A DNA stretch of 64,000 nt from DASUCS01 sp041166745 (GTDB lineage: Bacteria; Actinomycetota; Acidimicrobiia; Acidimicrobiales; JACDCH01): contig JBEEGH010000005.1 of NCBI GenBank assembly GCA_041166745.1, positions 262,777 to 326,776 of the forward strand. Direction: 5' to 3'. Numbering within the stretch: the first letter of the stretch is position 1; every line of letters starts with the position of its first letter. Positions 50,160 through 58,805 of the stretch are shown piece by piece. The notes under the pieces were generated by a model. It saw nothing but the letters and a program-made list of their open reading frames with translations, did not search any database and had not been told where the DNA came from. The position numbers and the translations under genes were made by a program.

Positions 50160-51107
50160 TCACGCCGTGAGGAGAGCGGTAGCGACGTCGGCGGAGCTCG
50201 GGTGCCTGAGCTTGGTCATCGCGCGCGCTTCGATCTGACGGATGCGTTCTCTCGTCAGCGAAAAGTATGCGCTGACCTCTTCGAGGGTGCGAGGTTCGCC
50301 GCGATCGAGGCCGAAGCGAAGTTCGAGGATCTGTCGCTCTCGGGTGTCGAGCGCTCCGAGCAGCTGTGCAACTTCCGTTCGGAGGACCGAAGTGAGCGCG
50401 CTGTCCTCGACGTCGACGGAGGTGTCTCCGATGAGCCCTCCGAGCTCGGTCGTGGTGTCGGCGCCGACGGTGGCATCGAGACTCGCGGTGACGGTTGCGA
50501 CTTCGCGCAACGCTCGCACCACGGCCACGGGGAGGCCGATGTGATCGGCGATCTCGTGATCTGTCGGATGTCGGCCGAGGGCCGCGGTGAGCTCACCGGT
50601 CGCACGGGCGACTTGCGAGCGGCGATCGGAGATGTGGATCGGGATTCGGATCGTGGCGGCGCCGTTGGCAATGCCGCGCTGGATGGCTTGGCGGATCCAC
50701 CACGTGGCATACGTCGAGAACTTGAAGCCCTTCCGCGCGTCGAACTTCTCCACCGCGCGGATCAAGCCGATGTTGCCCTCTTGGACGAGGTCGAGCAGAT
50801 CGACGCCGGAGGACTGGTACCGCTTGGCGATCGAGACGACGAGCCGGAGGTTGGCGCAGACGAACTGATCGGTGGCGTCGTCGCCGTCGCGGACATCTCG
50901 CCGGGCCCGCCGACGCTCGGTGGGCGTCAGGGTCTTGCCGGACTCGAGCAGGGTACGGGCCTCGGTGCCGGCGGCTACCGCAGCCCCCAGCCTCGCTTCG
51001 TCGTCACGGGTGAGAAGTTGATGTCGGCCAACGCCGCTGAGGTACATCCGAGCGATGTCGATGTCGCCGCGCGTTGCGCGGCGAGGAACGGTTCGCGGTG
51101 TTGCCAT
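50160..51107 (-). CDS. Sigma-70 family RNA polymerase sigma factor, primary-like (group 2)
   Basis: 315 residues. Region 1.2 (DIDIARMYLSGVGRHQLLTRDDEARL), region 2 (NLRLVVSIAKRYQSSGVDLLDLVQEGNIGLIRAVEKFD...YATWWIRQAIQRGIAN), region 3 and region 4 with the helix-turn-helix TLEEVSAYFSLTRERIRQIEARAMTKLR are all present. Region 1.1 is missing, so it is more likely an alternative housekeeping-like (SigB/HrdB-related) factor than the essential one. GGGAG precedes the ATG. The RsbW/PP2C pair 5 kb away is a possible control circuit. Confidence 0.93.
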   Translation of the reverse strand: MATPRTVPRRATRGDIDIARMYLSGVGRHQLLTRDDEARLGAAVAAGTEARTLLESGKTLTPTERRRARRDVRDGDDATDQFVCANLRLVVSIAKRYQSSGVDLLDLVQEGNIGLIRAVEKFDARKGFKFSTYATWWIRQAIQRGIANGAATIRIPIHISDRRSQVARATGELTAALGRHPTDHEIADHIGLPVAVVRALREVATVTASLDATVGADTTTELGGLIGDTSVDVEDSALTSVLRTEVAQLLGALDTRERQILELRFGLDRGEPRTLEEVSAYFSLTRERIRQIEARAMTKLRHPSSADVATALLTA

Positions 51108-51247
51108 TGGTGCTCCCGGACGGGCGGACGCGGACGGTGGCCCAAAAAGGTGAACCGGTAACGAGCCCCAGCATCCTCAACGAGCCCGAGCAGCCTACCG
51201 GTCCGGGCCACGATGACCTCACTTGTTGCGTCGGCGATCATTGGGAC

Positions 51248-52495
51248 ATGTCCACCTCCGAGGTCGATATCCGCGCTGAGGTCCGGGATTGGATCGGGGC
51301 GACCTGGGATTTCGACCGTCCTCTCCTCGAGTGGCGCAGGCTGCTGGCGGATTCGGGATGGGCGGTTCCGTCGTGGCCGATCGACTGCTACGGAAGGGGT
51401 CTGGGGCCTGAAGCCGACGGGATCGTCGCCGAGGAGCTCACTCGGGCCGGTGCGGTCGGGGTACCAGTCGGCGTCGGCATCGGGCTGGCCGCGCCCACGA
51501 TCCTCGTCCACGGATCTCCCGAATTGAAGGCCCGGCTGCTGCATCGGATCGTCACCGGCGAGGACATGTGGTGCCAACTCTTCAGCGAACCGGGCAGCGG
51601 CTCGGACCTCGCGGGGCTCACGACCCGAGCCGATCGCGACGGCGACGAATGGATCGTCAACGGCCAGAAGGTGTGGAACACCAGCGCCCACCACGCGGAG
51701 CTCGGCCTGCTCCTCGCCCGCACGGACTGGGATGCCACCAAGCACGAAGGCATCACCTGTTTCGCGATCCCCATGCGGCAGTCCGGCGTCGAGGTGCGAC
51801 CGCTCCGGCAGATGAACGGTCACTCATCGTTCAACGAGGTGTTCTTCGACGACGCCCGCGTGCCCGCCGAAAACATGATCGGCGGCCCAGGCGACGGCTG
51901 GCGGGTCGCAGTGACGACGCTCATGTACGAGCGCCGTGGCGCCGCCCTGCAGCGACCGCGGTTCTCGGCGACAAACGGTCGCACCGTGCGCGAGGCGGTT
52001 GCGGAGGCGGAGGAGTATTTCGCGACCTACTCGTGGTACCCGCAGCGGGCCGGCCGCGCTGATCTCGTTGCCGACGCGGCCCAGCTCGCCGGTGTCGCGG
52101 GCGATGCGCTCGTGCGACAGCGAATCGCGACCGTGATCACGCTGCAGCGCGTCAATCAATGGACTGCAGCGCGCGCCTCGGCGTCGCGAGCGCTCGGCCG
52201 TCCTCCTGGCCCTGAGGGGTCGCTGGCGAAGTTGGCCGCGAGCAATCTGGCGCGCGCTTCGTACGACGCGCACGCGTCGATCGCACGGGCGCGAGGCCTG
52301 CTGACCGGACCGGAGAGCTTCCTCGAGGGTGTCGTCGCCGAGGTGCTCGTGTCGGTGCCGGCGGTTTCCATCGCCGGAGGTACCGACGAGATCCAGCGCA
52401 ACATCATCGGCGAGCGCGTCCTCGGCCTACCGAAGGAACCACAGGTCGACCGGGACATGGCCTTCCGCTCGATTCCCCGAAACTCGACGCACTAG
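51248..52495 (+). CDS. Acyl-CoA dehydrogenase
   Basis: 415 residues. FAD-binding and catalytic segments: CQLFSEPGSGSDLAGLTTRADRDGDEWIVNGQKVWNTSAHHAELGLLLART, NEVFFDDARVPAENMIG, and the C-terminal VSIAGGTDEIQRNIIGERVLGLPKEP. The Glu-containing loop and long middle insertion resemble actinobacterial FadE enzymes for bulky or steroid-side-chain acyl-CoAs; the substrate is not certain. GATCAT at 51236-51241, six bases before the ATG, fits a leaderless start. It is divergent from the sigma-factor gene. Confidence 0.92.
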   Translation: MSTSEVDIRAEVRDWIGATWDFDRPLLEWRRLLADSGWAVPSWPIDCYGRGLGPEADGIVAEELTRAGAVGVPVGVGIGLAAPTILVHGSPELKARLLHRIVTGEDMWCQLFSEPGSGSDLAGLTTRADRDGDEWIVNGQKVWNTSAHHAELGLLLARTDWDATKHEGITCFAIPMRQSGVEVRPLRQMNGHSSFNEVFFDDARVPAENMIGGPGDGWRVAVTTLMYERRGAALQRPRFSATNGRTVREAVAEAEEYFATYSWYPQRAGRADLVADAAQLAGVAGDALVRQRIATVITLQRVNQWTAARASASRALGRPPGPEGSLAKLAASNLARASYDAHASIARARGLLTGPESFLEGVVAEVLVSVPAVSIAGGTDEIQRNIIGERVLGLPKEPQVDRDMAFRSIPRNSTH

Positions 52496-52509
52496 GCGGG
52501 ATCCGGTGC

Positions 52510-52911
52510 TCATTGGGTCGAGAATGCCCGGCGGGCACGCATCGCGCCGGCGACACCGACGGCGATGCCCACCACCGCGCCGCCGAGGCCGACGGTGCGC
52601 GAGCGTTTGGGCAGTCGATCGTGATTGGCGAGGCCACCGATGAGATCCGCAAGGTCCGCGCCCGCGCTGGCCAGGAACCATCCCGGCGTCGACGCGTCGT
52701 TTCTCAGGCCGGAGCGGAGCAACATCGCACCGACGAGAGCGTCGCGGTAGCCCATCGACCGCAGCAGGAGCGACGCGGTCGGATTGTCGTCGGGGTCCGA
52801 GCCCCAGATCGTGCTCGCCGCCTCGGGAGCGACGAGGAACGAGACGCCAGAGGCGAGCCGAATCGCTCCGGCGGTCATCGCGAGACCGTCACGCTTCCTG
52901 TTCGCTCCCAT
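52510..52911 (-). CDS. Hypothetical small membrane protein
   Basis: 133 residues with about three weakly hydrophobic helices (AGAIRLASGVSFLVAPEAAS, GWFLASAGADLADLIGGLAN, TVGLGGAVVGIAVGVAGAMRA). It resembles DUF4267-like membrane proteins in length and layout, but the match is not certain. AAAGGA lies five bases before the ATG. It stands between the acyl-CoA dehydrogenase and the TauD-like gene with no clear functional link. Confidence 0.7.
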   Translation of the reverse strand: MGANRKRDGLAMTAGAIRLASGVSFLVAPEAASTIWGSDPDDNPTASLLLRSMGYRDALVGAMLLRSGLRNDASTPGWFLASAGADLADLIGGLANHDRLPKRSRTVGLGGAVVGIAVGVAGAMRARRAFSTQ

Positions 52912-52945
52912 GGATCCTTTCTAGTGTCACACCGATCGACCCTCG

Positions 52946-53800
52946 TCAGGCGCGGTAGGGGCGATCGCCGCGGATCGTGACCCGATGCATGAGGCGATGC
53001 TGATCGCCGTAGTCGCGCACGGGATAGTGCAGGGTGGAACGGTTGTCCCAGAACGCGATGTCGCCCTCTGACCATCGCCAGCGCACCAGATGTTCTTGCG
53101 CGGTCGCGTGTTCGTACAGCAGGGCGAGCACCGAGCGGCTCTCCTCCTTGCGGAGGCCGACGATGTGCGTGGTGAAGGTCGGATTCACGAAGAGGCCTGG
53201 GCGACCACTCTCGGGATGGCTGCGAACGACGGGATGCTCGACGGGAACGAGCTCGGTGAACGGCTCGTCGTCCCAGACGCCACCGTTGGGGTTCGTTGCC
53301 AGGAAACGCGCGAACTCCGCTCGACCGTCGTGTACCGCGGTCAGCTGGTCGACGAAGGCGCGCATCGGGGCGCTCAGCGACGCGTACGCGGCTTGCAGAT
53401 CGGCGAACACCGTGTCGCCGCCCGCCGGCGGTACCACCTTCGCTTGGAGGATCGATCCGAGGGGAGGCGTCGGCATGAACGTGACGTCGGCATGCCACGT
53501 GTCGTTCTCGTACTCGTCGCGGTAACGAGGGTCTTGACGCGAGCGGGTCGCGTCGACCTCGAGCACCTCCGGCTGGCCGGCAAGGCCGGGCATCACAGGA
53601 TGCGCGGGCGTGAGGTCGCCGAACGCCCGCGCAAACGCGACCAGTTCGGCCGGCTCCAGGTGCTGCCCAGGGAGAAACACGACCTTGCGGTCGACCAGGG
53701 CCGATCGGATGGCGGCGGTCACTTCGGCGTCGAGACCTCGTAGGTCCGCGCCCTTGACGACCGCTCCGATGGTGGCGCTCAACGGTTCGATGTCGATCAT
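52946..53800 (-). CDS. TauD/TfdA-family Fe(II)/2-oxoglutarate dioxygenase
   Basis: 284 residues from ATG 53800 (ATGA overlap upstream); a longer in-frame reading from 54136 lies inside the neighbouring gene and is not used. N-terminal IEPLSATIGAVVKGADL, the HxD metal pair in ENDTWHADVTFMPTPP, and the distal His and 2-oxoglutarate Arg in HYPVRDYGDQHRLMHRVTIRGDRPY define the family. It probably releases sulfite or opens an ether-linked acid; the substrate is not readable. Confidence 0.93.
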   Translation of the reverse strand: MIDIEPLSATIGAVVKGADLRGLDAEVTAAIRSALVDRKVVFLPGQHLEPAELVAFARAFGDLTPAHPVMPGLAGQPEVLEVDATRSRQDPRYRDEYENDTWHADVTFMPTPPLGSILQAKVVPPAGGDTVFADLQAAYASLSAPMRAFVDQLTAVHDGRAEFARFLATNPNGGVWDDEPFTELVPVEHPVVRSHPESGRPGLFVNPTFTTHIVGLRKEESRSVLALLYEHATAQEHLVRWRWSEGDIAFWDNRSTLHYPVRDYGDQHRLMHRVTIRGDRPYRA

Positions 53801-54483
53801 CGCAAGAGCTCCAGACCGCGGCGAAGGAACTGAACGCCCGCAGCGTACGGGTCGGGTGCTGCGAGCAACTCCGTCTGGCGGATCACGGCGCCGAACGACG
53901 CGTTCCAGTAGGAAGCGTCGCCTGGCCGGTCGTCGTTCCACGGCCCGAGGTAGAGGTAGGGCTCGTCGCTGTAGGTGTCGCCCGGCGACGCACCGAGGTT
54001 GCATCGATCGTTCTCGCCGGCGCCCACCGCCACCGAAGTTCCCGCATCGAAGTGCTCCGGCCACAGCTGGATGGCCATGACGTCGACCGCATCCGAGGTC
54101 GAGGCGTCGATCACGCGCCAGCCGAGATGCCACCAATCAGCGAGTGCCGCGGCCGCGTCGGCGTCGATCGCCAAAGGCTCGTCGGGGTCGCCGAGCGGAG
54201 GTGTGTCGTGTCCGGCCTCGAACGGCGTGCTGAGATCGGCTCCGGCGAACGCGGCGAGACCGGCAAGGGTGGCCCCGTTCAGCGGTGTGGCCGATGCGTG
54301 ACCGTCGCGTTCGCGTACCAGTACTTCGCCCGCGACGCGCAGCACCTCTACGCCCTCACCGAACGCGGGTGTTCCGAATCCGCCCGGCGTCGCCCTCAGC
54401 CCGAAGCGGCCGGTGACCGCGAAGCGAGCACGCGCAAGAACGTGCGTGGCGACTCGTTGCAATGCATCCCGCGTTGGGTTCAC
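53797..54483 (-). CDS. Hypothetical protein coupled to the TauD-like gene
   Basis: 228 residues from GTG 54483, family not recognised. There is no signal peptide; the N-terminal half is Gly/Ala-rich beta (ATPGGFGTPAFGEGVEVLRVAGEVLVRERDG), the C-terminal half has ASPGDTYSDEPYLYLGPWND and a helical end (YAAGVQFLRRGLELLR). Its stop overlaps the TauD-like ATG by four bases, suggesting a functional pair. GAGAAT (rc 54490-54495) six bases before the start supports it. Confidence 0.75.
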   Translation of the reverse strand: MNPTRDALQRVATHVLARARFAVTGRFGLRATPGGFGTPAFGEGVEVLRVAGEVLVRERDGHASATPLNGATLAGLAAFAGADLSTPFEAGHDTPPLGDPDEPLAIDADAAAALADWWHLGWRVIDASTSDAVDVMAIQLWPEHFDAGTSVAVGAGENDRCNLGASPGDTYSDEPYLYLGPWNDDRPGDASYWNASFGAVIRQTELLAAPDPYAAGVQFLRRGLELLR

Positions 54484-54519
54484 GGCATGATTCTCGCCGA
54501 CTCCGAGAAGCGAGGCGCC

Positions 54520-55179
54520 ATGAGCACTCAGGAAGACCAGAACCGCCGAGACGTCAGTTTCCTGGTGCTGTCGGGCTCGATGCGGGCGGGCAGCCTCAAC
54601 ACGCAGCTGGCTCGCCTGGCGGCGGCCACGATCGGGGCGAACGGCGGGATGGTCGACTTCGCGTCGATGGCGGAGTTCGAGATGCCGCCGTACAACGGCG
54701 ACGCCGAGGACGATTCGGGGATACCAGCGGGAGCTGACGCGTTACGGCAGCGGATCGAGGCGGCTGACGCGTTCATCCTCGCGTCACCTGAGTACAACGG
54801 TTCGATGGCAGGTTTGGTCAAGAACGCCGTCGACTGGGTGAGCCGATTCCGTCCTCAGCCCTTCAGCGGTCGCCACGCCATCTTGATCTCAGCGTCGCCG
54901 TCGATGGTCGGAGGCAACCGCGGGCTCTGGTCGTTGCGCGTGCCGCTCGAGCACCTGGGTGCGCACGTCTTTGCCGACATGTTCTCGCTGGCGCAGGCGC
55001 ACGACGCCCTCGACGCCGACGGGCAGATGTCGCGCGATTCGCTCCGGGAGCGATTCGACATGACGTTGATGTCGTTCATGGATCTCGTCGAGGCCGCGAA
55101 GCACTACCCGTGCACGAAGCGGCGCTGGGTCGAGTTCCTCGGGGAGCCGCCCCATCCCGCTACGGAACGGGTCGAGTAG
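54520..55179 (+). CDS. NADPH-dependent FMN reductase
   Basis: 219 residues from ATG 54520 (GAGG just upstream); ATG 54487 would overlap the divergent promoter region. Flavodoxin-like fold: FLVLSGSMRAGSLNTQLARLAA (FMN phosphate loop), ILASPEYNGSMAGLVKNAVDWVSR and ISASPSMVGGNRGLWSLR. It reduces FMN or quinones with NADPH and may supply reduced flavin to an oxygenase; no flavin-dependent oxygenase is adjacent. It converges on the flippase-like gene with a 20-base overlap. Confidence 0.9.
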   Translation: MSTQEDQNRRDVSFLVLSGSMRAGSLNTQLARLAAATIGANGGMVDFASMAEFEMPPYNGDAEDDSGIPAGADALRQRIEAADAFILASPEYNGSMAGLVKNAVDWVSRFRPQPFSGRHAILISASPSMVGGNRGLWSLRVPLEHLGAHVFADMFSLAQAHDALDADGQMSRDSLRERFDMTLMSFMDLVEAAKHYPCTKRRWVEFLGEPPHPATERVE

Positions 55180-56173
55180 CGAGCACGTCACCGACGCGAT
55201 TCGGGCGATGGCGGTGCTGGAACCACATGAGAGCGATCGCGCCGGCGAGACACGGAAGCCACGTCTCCGCGACGCGATAGGTAGCGACCGCGACGTTCGC
55301 ATGCATGTCCGATGCTCCGGCCACGGTGAGAACACCAGCGAGGCTGGCTTCGACGAAGCCGAGGCCGCCAGGAGTGAGCGGGATCATGCCGGCGATGTTC
55401 GACACGATGAACGCCGCGAGCACGGCCGCCGGATTCACGTGCGCGCCCGCGGCCCGCAGCGCGAAGAGCAGCGCCAAGTAATCGCAGACCGGGCGCGCGA
55501 GGGCGATCAATCCGACCAGCAACGCGCGATCTCGAAGCGCGTGACGGATCTGGTCGCGTTCACGAAGGAGTCGATGTTCGAGCTCCACGGGATCCGTGGG
55601 GCGCCGTAGCCGAGCCTGCACCCACGAGATGACGCGGGCGATCCAATGCCACGGCCGGTCGCGAACGACAAGGGCAACCACCACGATCAACAATCCGAGC
55701 AGGATGGCGGCACCGAGCCACATGGCGGCGACCAGTCTCGAATCGATCGCGGTTCCCGCGGCACTGGCGACGAGTACGACGATCGGCAGCACGACGAATC
55801 CCGACACGGTACCGATCACACTCACCGCTCCGAGCGCAGGGATGATCCGCGCGATCGGGAAGCCGACGGTGGTCAGCATGCGCACCTGGATGCCTGCGCC
55901 GATCGCGTTGCCTCCCGGCAGCAAGTGGCTGGCGGCATTGCTCGCGAGTTGGGACGTGGCGATGTCGAACCACTTCGTGGTGCGCAACGCGATCCGGTGG
56001 AGTTCCCAGTTCGCCACCATCTGGAGCGCAACCACCGTCACGATCGCCGCCAGCCACCACGGCGAGAGCGCCAAAGCGTCGCCGACCTCGCTGTACACAT
56101 CGAAGAGCACCGGCCAGACGAGGAAAAGGGCCAGCGCGGTCACGACCAGCAGCAGCACCCGGCGGACGCCCAT
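55160..56173 (-). CDS. LPG-synthase-TM/flippase-like membrane protein (UPF0104)
   Basis: 337 residues, about eight membrane helices. Family marks: LASNAASHLLPGGNAIGAGIQVRML, and the highly conserved VSNIAGMIPLTPGGLGFVEASLAGVL near the C-terminus. It lacks the soluble aminoacyl-transferase domain of MprF, so it resembles flippase-like or glycosyl-lipid-linked members. AACAAT followed by GGAGCC lies before the ATG. It is divergent from a paralogue at 56218. Confidence 0.9.
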   Translation of the reverse strand: MGVRRVLLLVVTALALFLVWPVLFDVYSEVGDALALSPWWLAAIVTVVALQMVANWELHRIALRTTKWFDIATSQLASNAASHLLPGGNAIGAGIQVRMLTTVGFPIARIIPALGAVSVIGTVSGFVVLPIVVLVASAAGTAIDSRLVAAMWLGAAILLGLLIVVVALVVRDRPWHWIARVISWVQARLRRPTDPVELEHRLLRERDQIRHALRDRALLVGLIALARPVCDYLALLFALRAAGAHVNPAAVLAAFIVSNIAGMIPLTPGGLGFVEASLAGVLTVAGASDMHANVAVATYRVAETWLPCLAGAIALMWFQHRHRPNRVGDVLATRPVP

Positions 56174-56217
56174 GGCTCCATTGTTTCCCCATCGGCGTCA
56201 CGGGGAACTCACGCTCC

Positions 56218-57315
56218 GTGCAGATGCAGGATTGCCTCGACGAGCGCGATGTCATCACCAGCTCGTCGCGTCGCATGCGCATCGCGGTGCTGGCGACCGG
56301 CGCCATCTCCCTGATCCTGCTCTCGCCGGTCATCGGCGAGGTCTACTCGTCTCTCGGTAGGGCGGCGGGCGCAAATCCGGTCTGGGTGATCGTGGCGCTT
56401 GCGGCCATCGCCGGCGGCTTCGTGTCGTCGTGGGTCCTTCAGAAGCTGACGCTGCGAGTGAAGCGGCTGTCCGATGTGGCGGGGCCCCAGCTCGCCGGCA
56501 ACGCCGCGAGCAATCTGCTTCCGATGGGTTCCGCATTTGGTTCCGTGATCCAGCTGCGCATGTTGACGCGCAACCGAGTCGACCTGACCCGGGCGATCAC
56601 TTCGCTCACCATCGCCGCGATGTTGAGCACACTCACGGGCCTGCTCGTGTTCCCGCTGCTCCTACTCCTGCCGATCGGCGACGCGTCGGACACCGGCGTC
56701 GACACGGTCGCCCGCTTCGGCGTGATCGCGCTCATCGTCTGCATCCCGCTCGTGGTGCTCACCCTGCGCAGCGAGCGGCCCATGAAGGCCGTGGCCGACA
56801 CCGTGCACAACACGTTGCGGCGTATCCCGCGGTGCCATCCGCCGAACGACCTCGCGGATCGCATCATCGCGGAGCGGGACGGCGTACGCGAGGTGATCCG
56901 GCAACACAAGCTGGTCGTCGCGCTGACCTCGGTCGGGCGGACGTTGAGTGATTACATTGCGCTGTACGCGGCCCTTCTCGCGGTCGGGCTGCGCCCGAGC
57001 CCGGCCATGGTGTTGGTCGCGTTCATCGCTGCCAACGCCGCGGGGATGGTGCCGTTCACGCCAGGCGGACTGGGATTCGTCGAGGCCGGCCTCAGCGGTG
57101 CGTTGGTGTTGATGGGTGCGCAGGAGGAGCAGACGTTGGCGGCAGTGGCGATCTATCGCCTGGTGTCGTGCTGGCTACCGGTCCTGGCCGGAGTGATCGC
57201 CTACGTGGTGTCGCGCAGGTCGGCGACGGTTGCGCCCGTGATCCGAACGAGGTCCGTGCCCGTCGTGGAGAACACGTGCCTGGGCGTGCCCGCAGCCGCC
57301 CAGACCGCGTCGTAG
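56218..57315 (+). CDS. LPG-synthase-TM/flippase-like membrane protein, paralogue
   Basis: 365 residues from GTG 56218 (ATG at 56275, MRIAVLATG, is a credible shorter start). It shares LAGNAASNLLPMGSAFGSVIQLRML and AANAAGMVPFTPGGLGFVEAGLSGAL with the divergent gene, so the two are diverged duplicates. The last ~38 residues, beyond the final helix, are encoded opposite the 3' end of ybaK (115-base overlap) and look like readthrough rather than a domain. Confidence 0.88.
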   Translation: MQMQDCLDERDVITSSSRRMRIAVLATGAISLILLSPVIGEVYSSLGRAAGANPVWVIVALAAIAGGFVSSWVLQKLTLRVKRLSDVAGPQLAGNAASNLLPMGSAFGSVIQLRMLTRNRVDLTRAITSLTIAAMLSTLTGLLVFPLLLLLPIGDASDTGVDTVARFGVIALIVCIPLVVLTLRSERPMKAVADTVHNTLRRIPRCHPPNDLADRIIAERDGVREVIRQHKLVVALTSVGRTLSDYIALYAALLAVGLRPSPAMVLVAFIAANAAGMVPFTPGGLGFVEAGLSGALVLMGAQEEQTLAAVAIYRLVSCWLPVLAGVIAYVVSRRSATVAPVIRTRSVPVVENTCLGVPAAAQTAS

Positions 57316-57680
57316 TCGAGCAGGTCGCGGTCGACGAACGTCGACAACGGCGTCGGGTGCCCGAACGGCGGCACTCCGCCGATGGCGAAGCCGGTCGCGT
57401 CGCGTACCGCGTCGGCGTCGAGCCTGCCGACGGTTGCGCCTTGTTGGCCAGCAGCGCGGGCGAGCGCGCGCTCGTCGAGTCGGTTTGCGCCCGACACGAG
57501 CGCGAGGACGGTCTCGCCGTTCACGGAGAACACGAGGGATTTCACGATCTGGCCGACTTCGACACCGACGGCTCGGGCGGCGTCTTCGGCGGTGCGGGTG
57601 CCGTCGGGGAACTCGCGCACGTCGATCAAGAGGTGGTGTTGCGCGGCGGCGTCGACGATTCGTTGCGCAGAAGGGTGCAT
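57201..57680 (-). CDS. YbaK/ProX-type aminoacyl-tRNA deacylase
   Basis: 159 residues from ATG 57680; ATG 57686 adds two residues. TACGCT (rc 57690-57695) is nine bases from the first and three from the second, favouring 57680. The YbaK fold shows in REFPDGTRTAEDAARAVGVEVGQIVKSLVF, VSGANRLDE and ATGFAIGGVPPFGHPTPLSTFVDRDLLDYD, with the conserved Lys of VKSLVF. It removes mischarged amino acids from tRNA (Cys-tRNA-Pro-type). Longer in-frame upstream sequence overlaps the thioesterase gene and is not coding. Confidence 0.9.
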   Translation of the reverse strand: MHPSAQRIVDAAAQHHLLIDVREFPDGTRTAEDAARAVGVEVGQIVKSLVFSVNGETVLALVSGANRLDERALARAAGQQGATVGRLDADAVRDATGFAIGGVPPFGHPTPLSTFVDRDLLDYDAVWAAAGTPRHVFSTTGTDLVRITGATVADLRDTT

Positions 57681-57689
57681 TGCCATCGG

Positions 57690-57699
57690 AGCGTAGGGT
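57690..57699. promoter_or_regulatory. Overlapping divergent -10 hexamers of ybaK and thioesterase
   Basis: AGCGTAGGGT holds TAGGGT for the plus-strand thioesterase (5 bases before its GTG) and TACGCT for ybaK on the minus strand, sharing TA at 57694-57695. It has the same layout as the cbiZ/cobO site at 18839-18848. Confidence 0.5.
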
Positions 57700-57704
57700 C
57701 TGGT

Positions 57705-58136
57705 GTGGACTTCCCGACCTACGACTCGCGGATCGCCGAGGCCGTTCTCGGTGGCAACACTGGCATGACCGGGCTTCCGGCGTATCTCGGCATCACGACC
57801 GTCGACGTCGGTCCGGGCACGATGATCGCGGAGCTCGAGATGCGGCCCGAGCTGCTCAACCCGTTCGGAACCGCCCACGGTGGGGTGCTCACGGCCTTGG
57901 TCGATCACGTCCTCGGCTCGGTCCTGTACCCACTGATCCCTCGAGGAGCGTGGGCCGCGACCACCGAGTTCAAGGTGAACCTGCTCCTACCGGTGAGCGA
58001 GGGAGCGTTGCGGGCCCGGTCGGAGGTGCTGGCGATGACCAAGCGCACCGCGGTCGTGCGCATCGACGTGACGAACGGCGATCGGCTCGTGGGCCTGGCA
58101 CAGGGAACGGTCACGATCAGCCCGCCGAGGTCTTGA
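57705..58136 (+). CDS. PaaI-type hotdog-fold thioesterase
   Basis: 143 residues from GTG 57705, the frame that matches the fold. The hotdog active site is NPFGTAHGGVLTALVDHVLG, with TEFKVNLLLPVSEGALRARSEVL as the following strands. It hydrolyses aryl- or acyl-CoA thioesters, releasing CoA; the acyl group is unknown. TAGGGT at 57694-57699 lies five bases before the start. Confidence 0.9.
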   Translation: MDFPTYDSRIAEAVLGGNTGMTGLPAYLGITTVDVGPGTMIAELEMRPELLNPFGTAHGGVLTALVDHVLGSVLYPLIPRGAWAATTEFKVNLLLPVSEGALRARSEVLAMTKRTAVVRIDVTNGDRLVGLAQGTVTISPPRS

Positions 58137-58152
58137 CGGCGACCAGAACGGG

Positions 58153-58800
58153 CTAGTTCAACAGCGCGTCAGCAGGGAGTGGATTGTTGCTCTTCGAGAA
58201 CGCCGTCGGGAGAAGATCGTCGATGCCCTGCATGCCGAACACGGAGCCCAGCAGCACGCGGTGGCGCGCCTGCGTCGCGGCAATCGTCGCGATGGCCACC
58301 CGATGCTCTGGCCTGGCGAGGATGTCGGCGCTGTAGACGTACGTCTGGGCGAGAACCTCCTCGAGGGTGAACAGCAACTGGACGATGTCATCTTGCGTCT
58401 TTGCAGCACTGAGCGCCGGCTGGAAGATCGCCTTGTCCATCACGTCATTCGGCGCGGTGATCGCCGAGACCTCGGCGGCTTCCAACAAGGTGTTCAGGGT
58501 GAGCTGATGGGTCGTGTGGTGCGCCATGAAGAGCGTCGTCACGTCAAGGGCAGCGGGATCCTTCACGAGGGCCGCGCCCGCCGCTCGCTGGTACACGCCG
58601 ATGGCGAGGGCTTCCAGCGATGTCGCCGTCTTCAGCAACGCGATGTCGCTGGGAGGTGCGCCGCTCGATGTCGTGGTCGGCTCGGTCGTGGTCGTCTGCC
58701 CGGGAGCCGGCTTGGGCTTGTCCTTGGTGCAGGCCGCGATCGCCGTTCCGAGCAACGTGACGCTGCCGATCTTGATGAATTGTCGTCGGTCGAGGCGCAT
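58153..58800 (-). CDS. Tat-exported ferritin-like lipoprotein
   Basis: 215 residues from ATG 58800. The N-terminus has the twin-arginine motif DRRQFIK and lipobox AIAAC (Cys24), so it is probably Tat-exported and lipidated outside; a Thr/Ser/Pro linker follows. The domain is a four-helix ferritin-like bundle (LEALAIGVYQRA, FMAHHTTHQLTLNTLLE, LEEVLAQTYVYSADIL, ATQARHRVLLG). The last helix has Gln rather than Glu before its His (QARH), so the di-iron site looks incomplete. Long upstream in-frame sequence overlaps other genes. Confidence 0.85.
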   Translation of the reverse strand: MRLDRRQFIKIGSVTLLGTAIAACTKDKPKPAPGQTTTTEPTTTSSGAPPSDIALLKTATSLEALAIGVYQRAAGAALVKDPAALDVTTLFMAHHTTHQLTLNTLLEAAEVSAITAPNDVMDKAIFQPALSAAKTQDDIVQLLFTLEEVLAQTYVYSADILARPEHRVAIATIAATQARHRVLLGSVFGMQGIDDLLPTAFSKSNNPLPADALLN

Positions 58801-58805
58801 CGGAT

